DNA from: Arenicola marina
Lineage: Eukaryota > Annelida > Polychaeta > Arenicolidae
DNA length: 64,000 bases
Assembly (NCBI GenBank): GCA_964019135.1
Contig: OZ025256.1
Coordinates: 41,574,035-41,638,034, forward strand
Direction: 5' to 3'
The notes beneath the pieces are model-generated. The model was not told the DNA's origin. It ran no database searches and saw only the letters and a list, made by a program, of their open reading frames with translations. Below, piece by piece: positions 1 to 11,065 of the stretch. Each line of letters starts with the position of its first letter. Position 1 is the first letter of the stretch. The translations under genes were made by a program, and so were the position numbers.

Positions 1-13
1 GGGGGCAAGGGGT

Positions 14-268
14 GCGGTTGGTTATTCAGGCCGCTTTAACCACTTTTGGTCATATCGCGTCAATGGGAGAAAGCAGGGAGAGTGGCGCCATGTCCCCGGG
101 GGTAACCCCCTACTCTTTGCGAAGAAAGACATGGGATATTTATTCTGCGACCACACAGACATTGCTACAGCGGGGCGGGAACCACCGATCCACGTGCAGG
201 TAGGCTCTCAGGTGGCCCGAGCACTCAAGGCGAGCGCTCTAATCCACTGAGCTTTCGGGGCGGCCCCC
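14..268 (-). mobile_element. tRNA-derived SINE (family A), copy 1
   Basis: Read on the minus strand, the element starts with a tRNA-like head containing an A-box-like TAGCTCAGTGG-type stretch (here decayed) and a B-box-like GGTTCCCGCCC. A body follows that is shared with five other copies in this window, including the motif CGCGATATGACC near its 3' end. Similarity among the copies and the Pol III box layout support a SINE. It is non-coding; short open frames across it are chance. Confidence 0.85.
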
Positions 269-719
269 ATCTATGAAGAAGACTCACGACCCTCGGTTAA
301 CCGCAGGGATTGTGAACGGAACCCTGGTACGAACGAGTGATAACTATTAACTGATTAAAATGATAGGGGAGAGTGATCCATACGTCAATAGTCCAAACCA
401 GCCAGTCATTAACCAGCACAATGTGCCCCTACCCGCTGACAATGAATAACACCCACCAAGACCAGGTCCCGTCAGGAAACCATATCAAAGGACCAGATTG
501 TTTGACTTATAGATAAATCATGGACCCTGGTATGGGCGTACACAGCGCTGATAACGACACGTGGCGACCGTAAATTGCCTATGACCTAATAATAAGCACC
601 ATGGCTGCCGGTACAGCCAGCGTCACGTGGGGCCCACATGACAGGGCGGTGTTCCCGGAGCTTTGTGCGAGTGTCACCCGAAGGCGAACCCACCCGTAGC
701 AGACAACATCATGGGCCAG
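269..719. other. No gene seen
   Basis: Unique-looking sequence with no convincing exon, RNA gene or repeat. Short open frames have no recognisable similarity. Confidence 0.5.
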
Positions 720-734
720 GTCATTGGGCGGGCG

Positions 735-1015
735 GGCTATGAAGTAGGAGTGGGGTCGTGGTGGTGGGGGGCGGGGGGGTGGTGGTCGTGGTGGTGGTCG
801 TAGTGGTGGTGGGGGCAGCGATGGTATAGTACCTTACATGATCTCTGGTTGGGTGGTGTAGGTGGTGGAGGTGGTGGTGAAGGTGGTAGTAAAGGTAGTG
901 GGGGTGGGGGTAGGGGTGGTGATGGTGGTGGTCGTGGGGGTGATCTAGGTGGCGGTAGTGGGGGTCGTGGTAGTGATGATGGGGGTGGTGTTGGGGGGTG
1001 GTGTAGCTGGTGGTT
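735..1015. repeat. GGT/CGT-rich low-complexity tract
   Basis: An irregular trinucleotide-like run of GGT, GGG and CGT, strongly purine-skewed on the plus strand. It creates long His/Pro/Thr-rich and Gly-rich open frames on both strands. These reflect composition and are not genes. Confidence 0.85.
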
Positions 1016-1084
1016 GTGGCGAACCGCGAATGAATTAAGATCAACCATATACTAAAGTTTTTGTTTGCCATAATGGGCTAAAAA

Positions 1085-1450
1085 CTAAGATTTGTACGTC
1101 ATAATGCGCTCCGTGAATGAAGGAACTAAATAGGTGTGTACGTCATAATGTGCTCCGTGAATGAATGAATGAAATAAGATTTGTACGTCATAATGCGCTC
1201 CGTGAATGAATGAATGAAATAAGATTTGTACGTCATAATGCGCTCCGTGAATGAAGGAACTAAATAGGTGTGTACGTCATAATTTGCTCCGTGAATGAAT
1301 GAATGAAATAAGATTTGTACGTCATAATGCGCTCCGTGAATGAAGGAACTAAATAGGTGTGTACGTCATAATGTGCTCCGTGAATGAATGAATGAAATAA
1401 GATTTGCACGTCATAATGCGCTCCGTGAATGAATCAATTAAATGAGGTTT
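1085..1450. repeat. Minisatellite, about 45-bp unit, about 8 copies
   Basis: The core TACGTCATAATGCGCTCCGT recurs at about 45-base spacing (near 1097, 1142, 1187, 1232, 1275, 1320, 1366 and 1410). Two alternating unit types differ after the core (GAATGAATGAATGAA versus GAATGAAGGAACTAA). Confidence 0.9.
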
Positions 1451-2930
1451 GTACGTCACCGTTAATGAATTATTTCAATTATGTTTGTTCCTCATAATAC
1501 TCACCGTAAAACACTGAATGAAACAAAGTTTACTTGTCGCCCTGAATCTCTTCCCGGGTGCGTGATGACGTTGTCTTGACAGATGATGGTGTCAGCCCGA
1601 ATGGATGCGGGTACCTGCACGTGCCTGTACAGGACCTCTAAAACGGAGATGACTCCCCTAGTAACGACACGTAGCCAACGTGCAACATACCCCTAGCACA
1701 CTGCCCTACTGCAGTGGTGGGAGTGTGCCGCTCATGCCACACAGGGGATCTGGAGAGTGGGAGACAGCTACGCGATAATGTGGTCATCGAGATATAATGT
1801 ATTTGTCCAGTATTTGTTTTCGTCGGATGCTGAAGTTAGTCTTACGTGGTTATATATTGTGGTTTATTTTGTAACGGTTAGAATGATAAACATACCAGTG
1901 TATAACTTGAAGAGTATAACAGCGACTTCTAACGACCAAAATGAAAACAGAAGACACGGCCATGTCGCAGAGTTGATGTGTCAAATAGGATCATTTCTTA
2001 CGTTGATTTCATCGCGTCATACATTAGCCGATTTGTCGCTACACACAAAGCATTCTCAAAAGAGATGATCACTTGAAAAAGTAAAATATTGTTTCTCATT
2101 TGCAAACAAATACATATAATATCTGTATAATAAGAACAAAATGACTGAACAACTTGCAACCGACCAATGCTAACAAAGTACCCTAACCAACAAGTATTAA
2201 AAAGCTAAAATAAGTATCATTTCTGCCGCGTACCAATAAAATGTTTTTTAACTTAAACTTTCTTTGATACAAAAATGTCTACATGATTAGCATACAATTA
2301 TTTAACAAGCTATTAGTACATAACTAGATGACAATATTAATTAGGTAACCACGTGGCCAATCTCTTTCAAAGGGTTCGTATATGTGGTATATGTGGGCAC
2401 TCACAGAATGGAGATATTATGTAGGAGACATTTACATAAAAATGTCACACAAAAACTATTCTATGGATTCAAACGATATTACAGCACGAAAACGAATCAC
2501 ACTTAATTTCAGAGACCCATTATTTGCTGTTACCTTACATAATATATCAAATGGAACACTTCTCAATCGATCCCCTATATAGGCAGTTTTTAAATTGGTT
2601 GCCATTTTGAATTTGACATTGCAAATTCCACACCTTTTCCTATTTGGCCTCATTAACGCTGTAACACGAGCGTGCATACATAAGCCTTGTCTTGGTCACA
2701 CGCGCTTGCCATTCTGAAAATCACTACTGCTGTCAAAAGCTGCTACAAATGTAAAACTAATGACAATTCAGGAGTTAAGAAATTCATTCTAATATATATA
2801 TATATGCATCACAGCTAATGGGTAGAACTGAGGCTGAAATATTTGATGGAATGGTTGTCAGCTTATCAAAATCATATGCACATATACCTCTTCAGCTTCT
2901 GTCAATGTATCCTTGCATGTAGGGGGTGAG
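1451..2930. other. AT-rich intergenic sequence, no gene seen
   Basis: An open frame at 1757-2068 starts with GTG and has no recognisable domain or splice context. Nothing here can be supported as a gene. Confidence 0.45.
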
Positions 2931-2944
2931 GGCAAGGGGGGGGG

Positions 2945-3285
2945 GTCGAGTTCCCAGATAACGAATAATAAATTTCTTTATTCCCAGCACTCTCTGCCTT
3001 CGACTCACTCCGCTAGGGCTCCATTATATCTCTGTTGTCGCCTACTTCCCTAATGCATTTTAACACTCGCTCGCCAGGGCGGCGCTGAGCAAATTTATAG
3101 GACAAATGGGTCGCGCATTTTTACAAATTAGTGCCGGGACCCAGCCTAAGCCTAATAACATCCTTGATCACGGCGATCAGCTAATATCTCATTCCCAGTT
3201 CCAGGGAATAAATTTCCTCGTTCCCAGTTCACGGTGAAATGAAAAGCCCATTCCCGAGGAACGGAAATACCCCTCGCCCCCTATT
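2945..3285. repeat. Interspersed repeat X (TTCCCAGTTCACGG type), split by a second repeat
   Basis: Both ends carry repeats of TTCCCAG followed by TTCACGGTGAAATGAAA-like sequence, matching the second copy at 42835-43070. The middle (about 2987-3161) matches a different repeat, also found alone at 13121-13294. This looks like a nested insertion. The class is unknown. Confidence 0.65.
2987..3161. mobile_element. Short interspersed repeat R1, copy 1
   Basis: About 170 bases closely similar to 13121-13294, including GACTCACTCCGCTAGGGC and GACAAATGGGTCGCGCATTT. It lies inside repeat X, so it is younger than that copy. No coding capacity; MITE or SINE class not determined. Confidence 0.7.
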
Positions 3286-3636
3286 ATGCTAATGCTCTTT
3301 GTATTCTAGCCATAGTAATAAATTCAATTTCGTTAAGTTGGTTATATACCGTAAACCTGTGTTTATACATTGTTTATTCTGACATAATACGTTATTATTC
3401 GTCATCAATAAGTCTTCAATGAGTGATCAATAACTGTTCCAAATGATTGAAGTCATCAATTGACGTTCCGGTATACCTTGTGGTTTTATATAATGATCGC
3501 CACAATATATTGCATACATCAGCCCAAAAGAGTTTACATTACGGAAACGTTTAACAGATTGGAGGTATATTTCCCAACAGAAGCCTCTCTTCTCGCAGAT
3601 AGTTTCACGAAATATCCAAACATTCTCTCATGAATA

Positions 3637-3642
3637 TTTATT
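3637..3642 (-). promoter_or_regulatory. Candidate polyadenylation signal AATAAA (fuseless-like gene)
   Basis: AATAAA on the minus strand about 33 bases after the stop codon at 3675-3677. Position and orientation fit a very short 3' UTR. Confidence 0.45.
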
Positions 3643-3674
3643 TTTCAGATCCAAATGGCTTTTGTCTAGAACTG

Positions 3675-4307
3675 TCATAAGTACGTGATCGTTGAGTGGT
3701 TATTGTTCGGTGCTACTGGGTGGCCATTTCGTAAGGATACGTTAGATTCCTCTTGAGGACTCGGCTTCTTCTCAATCTCCCTCCTTGACTTATATTTATC
3801 AAGGAAATATCGTATATAGCGATTGGGGTAAATAGTGGAGGCCTCCCCCTCTAGGGCTGACCCATCCATCTCCTGGAATTTGACACCGAGGCTGTTGCTG
3901 CAGAACCCCAGCATAAGGACCGCAGTCCCCACCCCGTGCAGGAGCCAGGCCCTGGCCAGGTCGTCTCCCGGGAGGATGTACAGGTCGCTCACCGCCCACA
4001 CCCCCCGCCAGTGACACACCGTCGCCAGGTTGGCGAAGGTAAATAAGCAGGTTTCAACCAGGATGCATGTGTACTTCCGGTCCTGAAGCGACTTCCGGTT
4101 GTGGAGGACGGCGATCTCGGCGGCGGTGCAGGCGGCGAGAACGAGCGCGGCGGCGGCGAGACTTGCGAGGGCGGACGTCCGGAGGTTTGTCGGGTAGAGG
4201 AGCTGGTCGAGGAGGCTCCAGGATCCGCGCCACGTCAGGATCACCAGACCGTGGATCAGCATGGTCGTTAACAGGACGTCCAGGATGTAGTGCTCCAGGT
4301 CGGCGGG
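3675..4307 (-). CDS. fusl: Fuseless-like gene, exon 3 (C-terminal half)
   Basis: Acceptor TTTTTCCTCAG ends at 4308 and the reading frame opens at PADLEHYILD. The exon encodes the third and fourth WRGxW repeats, four or so hydrophobic segments and the charged tail. It is much richer in GC than its surroundings. The stop is TGA at 3675-3677. A minisatellite starts within about 30 bases of the acceptor. Confidence 0.88.
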   Translation of the reverse strand, partial: PADLEHYILDVLLTTMLIHGLVILTWRGSWSLLDQLLYPTNLRTSALASLAAAALVLAACTAAEIAVLHNRKSLQDRKYTCILVETCLFTFANLATVCHWRGVWAVSDLYILPGDDLARAWLLHGVGTAVLMLGFCSNSLGVKFQEMDGSALEGEASTIYPNRYIRYFLDKYKSRREIEKKPSPQEESNVSLRNGHPVAPNNNHSTITYL

Positions 4308-7300
4308 CTGAGGAAAAAGACATAGATGTCCGGATGACGTCATAGGCTGGTGTCACTGTGTTATATACCAAGTTACATATATATATCTATATACCAGATC
4401 TGGTGTCACTGTGACGTCATAGGCCAAGTCTGGTGTCACTGTGACGTCATAAGCCAAGTTTGGTGTCACTGTGACGTCAAAGGCCAAGTCTGGTGTCACT
4501 GTGACGTCAAAGGCCAAGTCTGGTGTCACTGTGACGTCATAGGCCAAGTCTGGTGTCACTGTGACGTCAGAGGCCACGTCTGGTGTCGCTGTGTTCTAAA
4601 CCAAGTCTGGTGTCACTGTGTTCTAAACCAAGTCTGGTGTCACTGTGTTCTAAACCAAGTCTGGTGTCACTGTGTTCTAAACCAAGTCTGGTGTCACTGT
4701 GTTCTAAACCAAGTCTGGTGCCACTGTGTTCTAAACCAAGTATGGAGTCACTGTGTTCTAAACCAAGTCTGGTGTCACTGTGTTCTAAACCAAGTCTGGT
4801 GTCACTGTGGTATTAACAAAGTATGGAGTCACTGTGTTCTAAACCAAGTCTGGTGTCACTGTGTTCTAAACCAAGTCTGGTGTCACTGTGTTCTAAACCA
4901 AGTCTGGTGTCACTGTGTTCTAAACCAAGTCTGGTGTCACTGTGTTCTAAACCAAGTATGGAGTCACTGTGTTCTAAACCAAGTCTGGTGTCACTGTGTT
5001 CTAAACCAAGTCTGGTGTCACTGTGGTATTAACAAAGTATGGAGTCACTGTGTTATAAGACAAGTCTGGTGTCATGGTGCTATAGTCTGGTGTCACTGTG
5101 CTTTAAACGGAATCTGGTATCACTGTAATATACAACAGGTCTGGCGTCACTCTGCCACAGATGAATGCTTGTGCTATTCTTTCTCACATCATCTATTACC
5201 TATAAGAGACACTGTGCCATCATTTACTACTGACTCACTTACTATCATAACAGAACCTTCTGCGGGATACACGGTGTGACTTTTTAACCGCCGCTTCAAG
5301 AGGCATATGCTATTATTTACAGCAAATGTCACGGGGGCGGGGGGCGGGGCGATCATGTACGCAGCCCCCCCCCCCCATCCCCCTACCCCCCCCCCCTCCT
5401 CACTCACACAAACACATATCCACTAAAGTTATATGCAGTTCCTGAGGCGCCGCATGGGCTCCGTCCTTGACTCTGCCCCGACATGCCACAAGGTGTATTC
5501 AATGATATATGACCAGTTATTTAACTCAGTTATTTAGTTCATTTCTCACTGTCTGAATGTTGAGTGTACACATAGATGGCCCCTGATAGTACCACATGTA
5601 TCTGCACTACCCTCCCAACCACCCCCCGCCCCCGCTCCTCCCCCCCCCGTGCCTCCCCCACTTGTGAATTTTTCGAGGCGAGTATTCAAGTGAATATTGA
5701 GCATGTGCTAATGAAACAGGTTGTTTGCAAGTAATCTGTTCTTGGACGTGACTGTGGCGGCCATTTATTAAATATAAGATAAAATAAGATAAATTAAAAC
5801 AAAAGATAAAAAGGTGCCTACGGAATGTAACGGGCACAACCGTTGGCGATACAGTAAAAGGCAATGAAAATCATTCAAATATAACGCGCAGTCGGAACCA
5901 CGTGTTGAGTACCAAGCGTCTTGCAAACAACTAAGATCCTTTACAATCACGGACATGCATAAAAATGCAGCAAGACATTTTGTTATAAACTAAGGAAAGG
6001 TACTCATTCTTCATACTTTCTAAGCGGACCGCTTCTAACAACTAACAATGATTTACAATTAACACATAGCAAGCGAACATGGATGGGGAGTGCAATAAAA
6101 TAATGGTTTTTATATGGGAGTTTGTGATAAATTGAATTACTTGAACTGTGAGTGTATCTATATTCAAACTTGGTAACCGCCTGTCATCACCATTGTTTTA
6201 ACCCACTTGCATCTAAGTCATGTTCAGTTGGTTACTGGAACCTTAGGTGGTCCGGGCGACAGCAACCTCAGCCCTTAATCTGGATCCTTAGGTGGTCCAG
6301 GCGAAAGCGACCTCAGTCCTTAATCTGGATCCTTAGGTGGTCCAGGCGAAAGCGACCTCAGCCCTTAATCTGGATCCTTAGGTGGTCCAGGCGAAAGCGA
6401 CCTCAGCCCTTAACCTGGATCCTTAGGTGGTCCAGGCGAAAGCGACCTCAGCCCTTAACCTGGATCCTTAGGTGGTCCAGGCGAAAGCGACCTCAGCCCT
6501 TAACCTGGATCTCCTAATCGGTTCGGTTATAATCGCCAGATGTCCAATATTTTCTATGCCATGCATTGGTGAAATAAACGAAAGGAATCCTGAATCCTGA
6601 TCAGATCCGACCGATGTTTGCTCTTTGCTTCTGAATCTTTAAGCGTCTTGTTTGTTTATTTATTAGTCTATTAAAAGGGCGGATTTAGGAATTTGAAAAT
6701 ACAAGGAGGGTGGGGGGGGGGTCGATAAAAAGTTGCTAAAGTGGGGGGAGGGGGGACACGAGCTCGTTGGTCTCTGAAAAAAATGCGACGGGGAGTCGAC
6801 GATGTGTTACCACGGGGGGGGGGGGGGGCACAAATTTGCTAACGACCTGCCTTTCACACCTAAGAACCTTGATTTTATATAGAAAAACGGCAATTATTCC
6901 TAAAAAAAATAATTGAAAAAAGTTAGACTTAAACAGTCCTTAACATCCCTTTGCTTGAGAGGAAAGGGGGGGGCGGCGAGTTAAACCCTTCAAACCCCTT
7001 CTTTGGATCCGTCAATGGGTATGACTGAGTTGTTCAATTACCCATGAGGTTCTAATGACGCACACGATTCTCTGACTGCCAACAATAGACTGACCGACAC
7101 GCCGACACTAGGCCCCGCACACGCTTCAGTCCTGTTTCCCTAATCGTCGGTATGAAATTGACAATCATACCTGATTGTAGGTACACGAGAGAAGTATTCA
7201 ACTCTGAAACTGACATGCTGCTTTGTTTGTCCGACTTGTTTTTCCGACATAACGTACGTGGAAGACCTTTTTCCACCACATGATTGGATACAAGCAACAG

Positions 7301-9015
7301 TGACGTCAGTGAATGATTGACAGCCTCGATCGGTCTATTGGAGGACATTGAGCCATGGTAACCAACGAGAGACCCTGCATGGTACGTCCTCACAAATTAT
7401 CTCTCTCCTCACCTCAGTTTGGAATCTTGTCGGGTAAGCGAAGTGGTCCGGCTCCGTATCCATGGCAACCATGACCGGTGGGCACATAACGGTCTTGGAT
7501 GATCGCAGCAGATACAACAAGCCAAGACCTGGAAGGAACAACTGTCTGCCTTTAGGTTGGAATGAGGGAAGAGGGGGGGGGGGAGGGGCAGAAAAGGGAT
7601 AGGCCGGGTGTAGGTGATTCTCATGTTAAATTGTGCATTACATTTCCGAAGTATGCATTGAAGTATGCTACTTAAACATTTGTTGCCTGTCAATTTCAGA
7701 AATTCGTACTATGCTTGAAATAACATTATATTTGATCGCTTTTTGTATATATCCAGGAGGCTTTACCCATTTTTGGTCATATCGCGTCAGTGGCAGAAGA
7801 AAATGAGAGTGGAGCCATGTCCCTGAGTGTAACGCCCTACTCTTTGCGAAGAAGGACATGGGATCTTTAACCTGGGACTACACAGACATGGCCACAGCGG
7901 GGCGCGAACCACCGATCTACGTGCCGTTAGGCTCGCATTTGGCCAGAGCACTCAAGAAGAGCGTTCTAAGCCACTAAGCCATCGAGGTGGCCCATTATGA
8001 TATATGAAGGATATATGTTTTCAAATGTCAAGACAAGTACGAGTCATGCAAAGTTACTTCCAAGGTAAATATCATGATTACCATGAAAAATATAGAGTGA
8101 ATGATATTATCATGATATCATGATATGGTCACTCCTAGTAATTATTGGTAAATACCATGATAAATACCACAGTATTTGAAGGGCAGATATCCAGAATAAT
8201 TTAGTGTGATAAATACCTTGGTCTGTTAGCCATTGTCTTTATCATGATAAATGCAATGCTGTATTTATCATAGTATATATCATGGTAAATACAGTGGTGT
8301 TTTTACCATGATATATGGTAGGCATTGTATATAATTTGTCCTATATAATTATTTTCGATTGTAAATCACATGTTATCCTGCCCGGTAATTCAATTGGAAG
8401 AGGACTTTTGAATACATTTATATGTAGATATACGTAGATGCATGTCACCTCTGGGAAATGTCCCCCTATCTAGCTAGCCAGGGACTTGAGCAAGTGTACA
8501 CATCTGCTGCACATGAAATGAAAAAAAGTACTCCCAAACAACAGGATTGCACATACCGGCAAACCCAATGTGTACGCCTGTGCGTACCTGCTAGCCTGTT
8601 ACCGAATCTTACCTGCTACAAAAGTAGCGGCGTCACTTTTGACCCCAGTGCCGGTGTAGTAGTCACATGCCAGCCACGTGCCGCGCCAGCTGTTGACGCA
8701 GGCTATCAGCATGACGTAGGAATATAAATGGTTGCCTAGCAACCACCAGGCGCGTCTGTGCCGCCATTTCTCGTTTAGTCTCGTGAGACCAGTTTGTAAG
8801 AAGCCGAGTGCGATGATAGTCCCGTTACCAACGCAGAAAGACACCCACAAACTCTTCTCAAGGTCATCGGGCAGGATGTAGAGGTCACACAACAGCCAGG
8901 TGCCCCGCCAGCAACTGGCCACTAGGGGTCCCACGACCAACGCAGCTATCACGTGATCCACAATTAAGAGGACGTAACATCGCAGTTTCTCCACCTGGGT
9001 TAACTCATCCGCCAT
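3675..9015 (-). CDS. fusl: Fuseless-like multi-pass membrane protein (3 exons)
   Basis: Coding exons are 8613-9015, 7413-7528 and 3675-4307. Donors GCAG/GTAAG and TGAG/GTGAGG and acceptors CTTCCAG and TCCTCAG all agree in phase (1, then 0), giving 383 residues. I chose the ATG at 9015 because its context (AACATGG) is strong; an in-frame ATG at 9039 is possible. The protein has several hydrophobic segments and four copies of WRGxW followed by an Asp, at about residues 36, 110, 199 and 273; two are followed by DLYILPxDD. Between the second and third copies is a loop containing CPPV and FAYPTRF. This architecture is typical of the fuseless family, known in flies for presynaptic calcium-channel organisation. 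The last 60 residues are hydrophilic. Function in this animal is inferred from the family only. Confidence 0.85.
4340..5160. repeat. Compound minisatellite in fuseless-like intron 2, beside the exon 3 acceptor
   Basis: Two related arrays. From 4350 to about 4580 the unit is about 30 bases and contains GGTGTCACTGTGACGTCA, with the CRE-type palindrome TGACGTCA. From about 4580 to 5060 the unit is 27 bases (GGTGTCACTGTGTTCTAAAC core), about 17-18 copies, with two copies of a variant block starting GTATGGAGTC. The end of the array decays to 5160. Long open frames across it are periodic artefacts. Confidence 0.95.
5161..6230. other. Intron 2 of the fuseless-like gene, no further gene
   Basis: Contains poly-C and poly-G tracts (around 5340-5400 and 5610-5660) and otherwise unremarkable sequence. 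No supported exon on either strand. Confidence 0.5.
6235..6511. repeat. 45-bp minisatellite, 6 copies
   Basis: Unit core GGATCCTTAGGTGGTCCAGG followed by CGAAAGCGACCTCAGCCCTT. Units 2-6 are nearly identical, suggesting recent amplification. It lies in intron 2 of the fuseless-like gene. The unit length is a multiple of three, hence an open frame with no biological support. Confidence 0.93.
6677..7013. mobile_element. G/C-tract MITE (GGCGGATTTAGG ... GGATCCGTC), degraded
   Basis: Bounded by imperfect inverted ends GGGCGGATTTAGG and TTTGGATCCGTC, related to the cleaner copies at 34532-34755, 36981-37111 and 37245-37404. The interior has long poly-G tracts, as in the other copies. Confidence 0.55.
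7413..7528 (-). CDS. fusl: Fuseless-like gene, exon 2 (116 bases)
   Basis: Flanked by acceptor GTTCCTTCCAG and donor GAG/GTGAGGA. Its length (3n+2) is exactly what is needed to join exon 1 (ending in phase 1) to exon 3 (starting in phase 0); direct joining of exons 1 and 3 would be out of frame. It encodes LGLLYLLRSS, CPPVMV and FAYPTRF. Confidence 0.85.
7757..7993 (-). mobile_element. tRNA-derived SINE (family A), copy 2
   Basis: Similar to the other family A copies over most of its length; the tRNA-like head (minus strand) ends at about 7990. It is more diverged than copies 3, 4 and 6. It lies in intron 1 of the fuseless-like gene, in the same orientation as transcription. Confidence 0.85.
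8040..8330. repeat. AT-rich palindromic tract (ATCATGATAAATACCA repeats)
   Basis: Many copies of ATCATGAT, TACCATGATA and their reverse complements (GGTAAATACCATGATAAATA, ATTTATCATGATAAATGC). The same word occurs in both orientations, so the stretch can fold on itself. No coding content. Confidence 0.7.
8613..9015 (-). CDS. fusl: Fuseless-like gene, exon 1
   Basis: Starts MADELTQVEK and encodes the first two WRGTW repeats (residues 36 and 110), with hydrophobic stretches before each. It ends at donor GCAG/GTAAGAT in phase 1. The 5' UTR and promoter were not located. Confidence 0.85.
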
Positions 9016-9044
9016 GTTGAAATTCCTCAACCTTTTCATCAACG

Positions 9045-10555
9045 AAGCCTCATTAAAGTTCTTTTAAGATATGCATGTCCGTCGTAATCATTGGCAAAAT
9101 GGTATCAAATTGTCGCACAACTAATATCCTAGTGGGTTAGTAGAGTTGACATATAACCCTGGCATCCACGTCTCATCATGGTCGTGCTCAGACTAATGTG
9201 AACATCGCGATATGGATGTATACAGGCAGGAACTGCTTGAGGCCATTTGACTTGGCTTCTTAGCGACCTAAATGACGGGAGTGGTAAAAACACGCTGCTT
9301 TGCCAGCCATGACACGTCCGTTTTGCTACCATGAGAAATGCCATTTGTCTTGACACCAATGGTTGCGCCCCCCCCCCCCCCCCCGCCCCTCATAAACTCT
9401 CCAGCCAGTGATACATGTAGTTTGCTCGCACCAATCCAGGGTTCCCAAATCAGCCCATATCTGCTTAATATCTTGCAAATGACCCCCTAGTGTCCATCCA
9501 CCTCACCGGACACTGATAAATCTGATCACAATCATGATAAAAACACTGTATCGGCCCAATGTAAGGGGTTTAACAAGGTCAGTGACAATCTTAAGAGAAG
9601 ACGTCATCTTAAACAGCTTGGGTAGTCGACCTTTACATGAGAAGTCTAGGTCATCGTTTTTGAACCAAGGAGAGAGACAATAACTTTTGTTGGTCCGTGG
9701 CATGTTACGCATCCCACCGCCTACAAAAAGCATGTCTATGGCAAGCCAAAGCGGACACGGCATGTATGTGTACATATTCACTTCTACTTTATACATGTGA
9801 AATTGTCTTTCCATATGGAAAGTGGATTAAAAAATGCGTTGACATACGCCAAATGTAGAATATGTCAACTCAATATGCAGGCTGGACTCATGCATGTGTG
9901 AATTTTATTTAACAAATGCATATGTATCATTAATTCGATATTTCAAATGTTCATTTTATTTAAAGCTGTATTAATTGATATCCAGCCAACGCCTAAAATA
10001 TAATTTTATAGCTTTCCAATTCACACATATAATGATACTACTGATATCAGTGATTGCGTGATGGTAGTAAAACCAGTTTGTAAAGCGTTGTTCTTCAAGA
10101 TAGAGGAGCCTGAAAAACGTGAAATATGTACTCTCCACATTATCGTTATCAAGCTCAATGATACTATACATATTTCCTTAGTTATTGGACAAAATATAAT
10201 GCAGTAACCTACATATCATAGGAAAGAGTGCAACTTCAATATACCCGTCAACCTTAAATATGACATTTAATAATTACTATGTACAATCGGATGAACACCA
10301 CATACCTATTATACTTATGGTTGCGAAATAACAAATCAACACCATCAATACATATCATAGGAGACTGCGTAATAACTAACTTACTGATACGTTATTTAAC
10401 GTAAATCTCGTCACTGATGATGCTTTGCAACATATGAATAACAGCCATTGACATGATAATACTAAAATGGTATTACAAAAAAATATAACAGTTATAACAA
10501 CTAATTATAATACTGGTATTATTAAAACTTTCGTTTTGTACTTTTTACACGGGAG
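9045..10555. other. Intergenic, no gene seen
   Basis: Presumed 5' flank of the fuseless-like gene. It contains a poly-C tract near 9366 and AT-rich sequence. No TATA-like element could be assigned to a start site. Confidence 0.45.
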
Positions 10556-10561
10556 CAGTTG

Positions 10562-11065
10562 GAACTTTGATCTTTCATTGAGGTGTATCGGTGAACTATC
10601 GGAGCAGAGCGAATGGTGTCCTTGATCTTTCGTTGAGGTGTGTCGGTGAACTCTCGGAGCAGGGCGAATGTTGTCTTTGATCTTTCATTGAGGTGTGTCG
10701 GTAAACTCTCGGAGCAGGGCGACTGTTGTCTTTGATCTTTCATTGAGGTGTGTCGGTGAACTCTCGGAGCAGGGCGACTGTTGTCTTTGATCTTTCATTG
10801 AGGTGTGTCGGTGAACTCTCGGAGCAGGGCGACTGTTGTCTTTGATCTTTCATTGAGGTGTATCGGTGAACTATCGGAGCAGGGCGAATGGTGTCCTTGA
10901 TCTTTCGTTGAGGTGTGTCGGTGAACTCTCGGAGCAGGGCGAATGTTGTCTTTGATCTTTCGTTGAGGTGTGTCGGTGAACTCTCGGAGCAGGGCGAATG
11001 TTGTCTTTGATCTTTCGTTGAGGTGTGTCGGTGAACTCTCGGAGCAGGGCGAATGTTGTCTTCGC
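10562..11065. repeat. 55-bp minisatellite, about 9 copies
   Basis: Unit core TTTGATCTTTCATTGAGGTG then TGTCGGTGAACTCTCGGAGC. Subtypes (CATTGAGG versus CGTTGAGG, GACTG versus GAATG, a TATCGGTGAACTATCGG variant) recur in blocks, which indicates duplication of several units at once. Confidence 0.93.

Noticed and set aside
721-1071. His/Pro/Thr-rich open frames on the minus strand
   Set aside because: Purely compositional, from a GGT/CGT tract.
1757-2068. 103-codon open frame as a small gene
   Set aside because: Starts with GTG, low-complexity AT-rich context, no recognisable domain or splice partners.
4350-5279. 309-codon open frame with VWCHCVLNQ repeats
   Set aside because: Lies across the 27/30-bp minisatellite, antisense to the intron of the fuseless-like gene; period equals the repeat unit.
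7757-7993. Functional tRNA gene at the tRNA-like heads (also near 268, 22267, 23886 and 37816)
   Set aside because: Only A- and B-box-like parts are recognisable; the heads do not fold into a full cloverleaf by eye, and each is joined to the shared SINE body.
4307-8613. Direct joining of fuseless-like exon 1 to exon 3 as a two-exon gene
   Set aside because: Exon 1 ends in phase 1 and exon 3 starts in phase 0. The 116-base exon at 7413-7528 restores phase and encodes family-like sequence.
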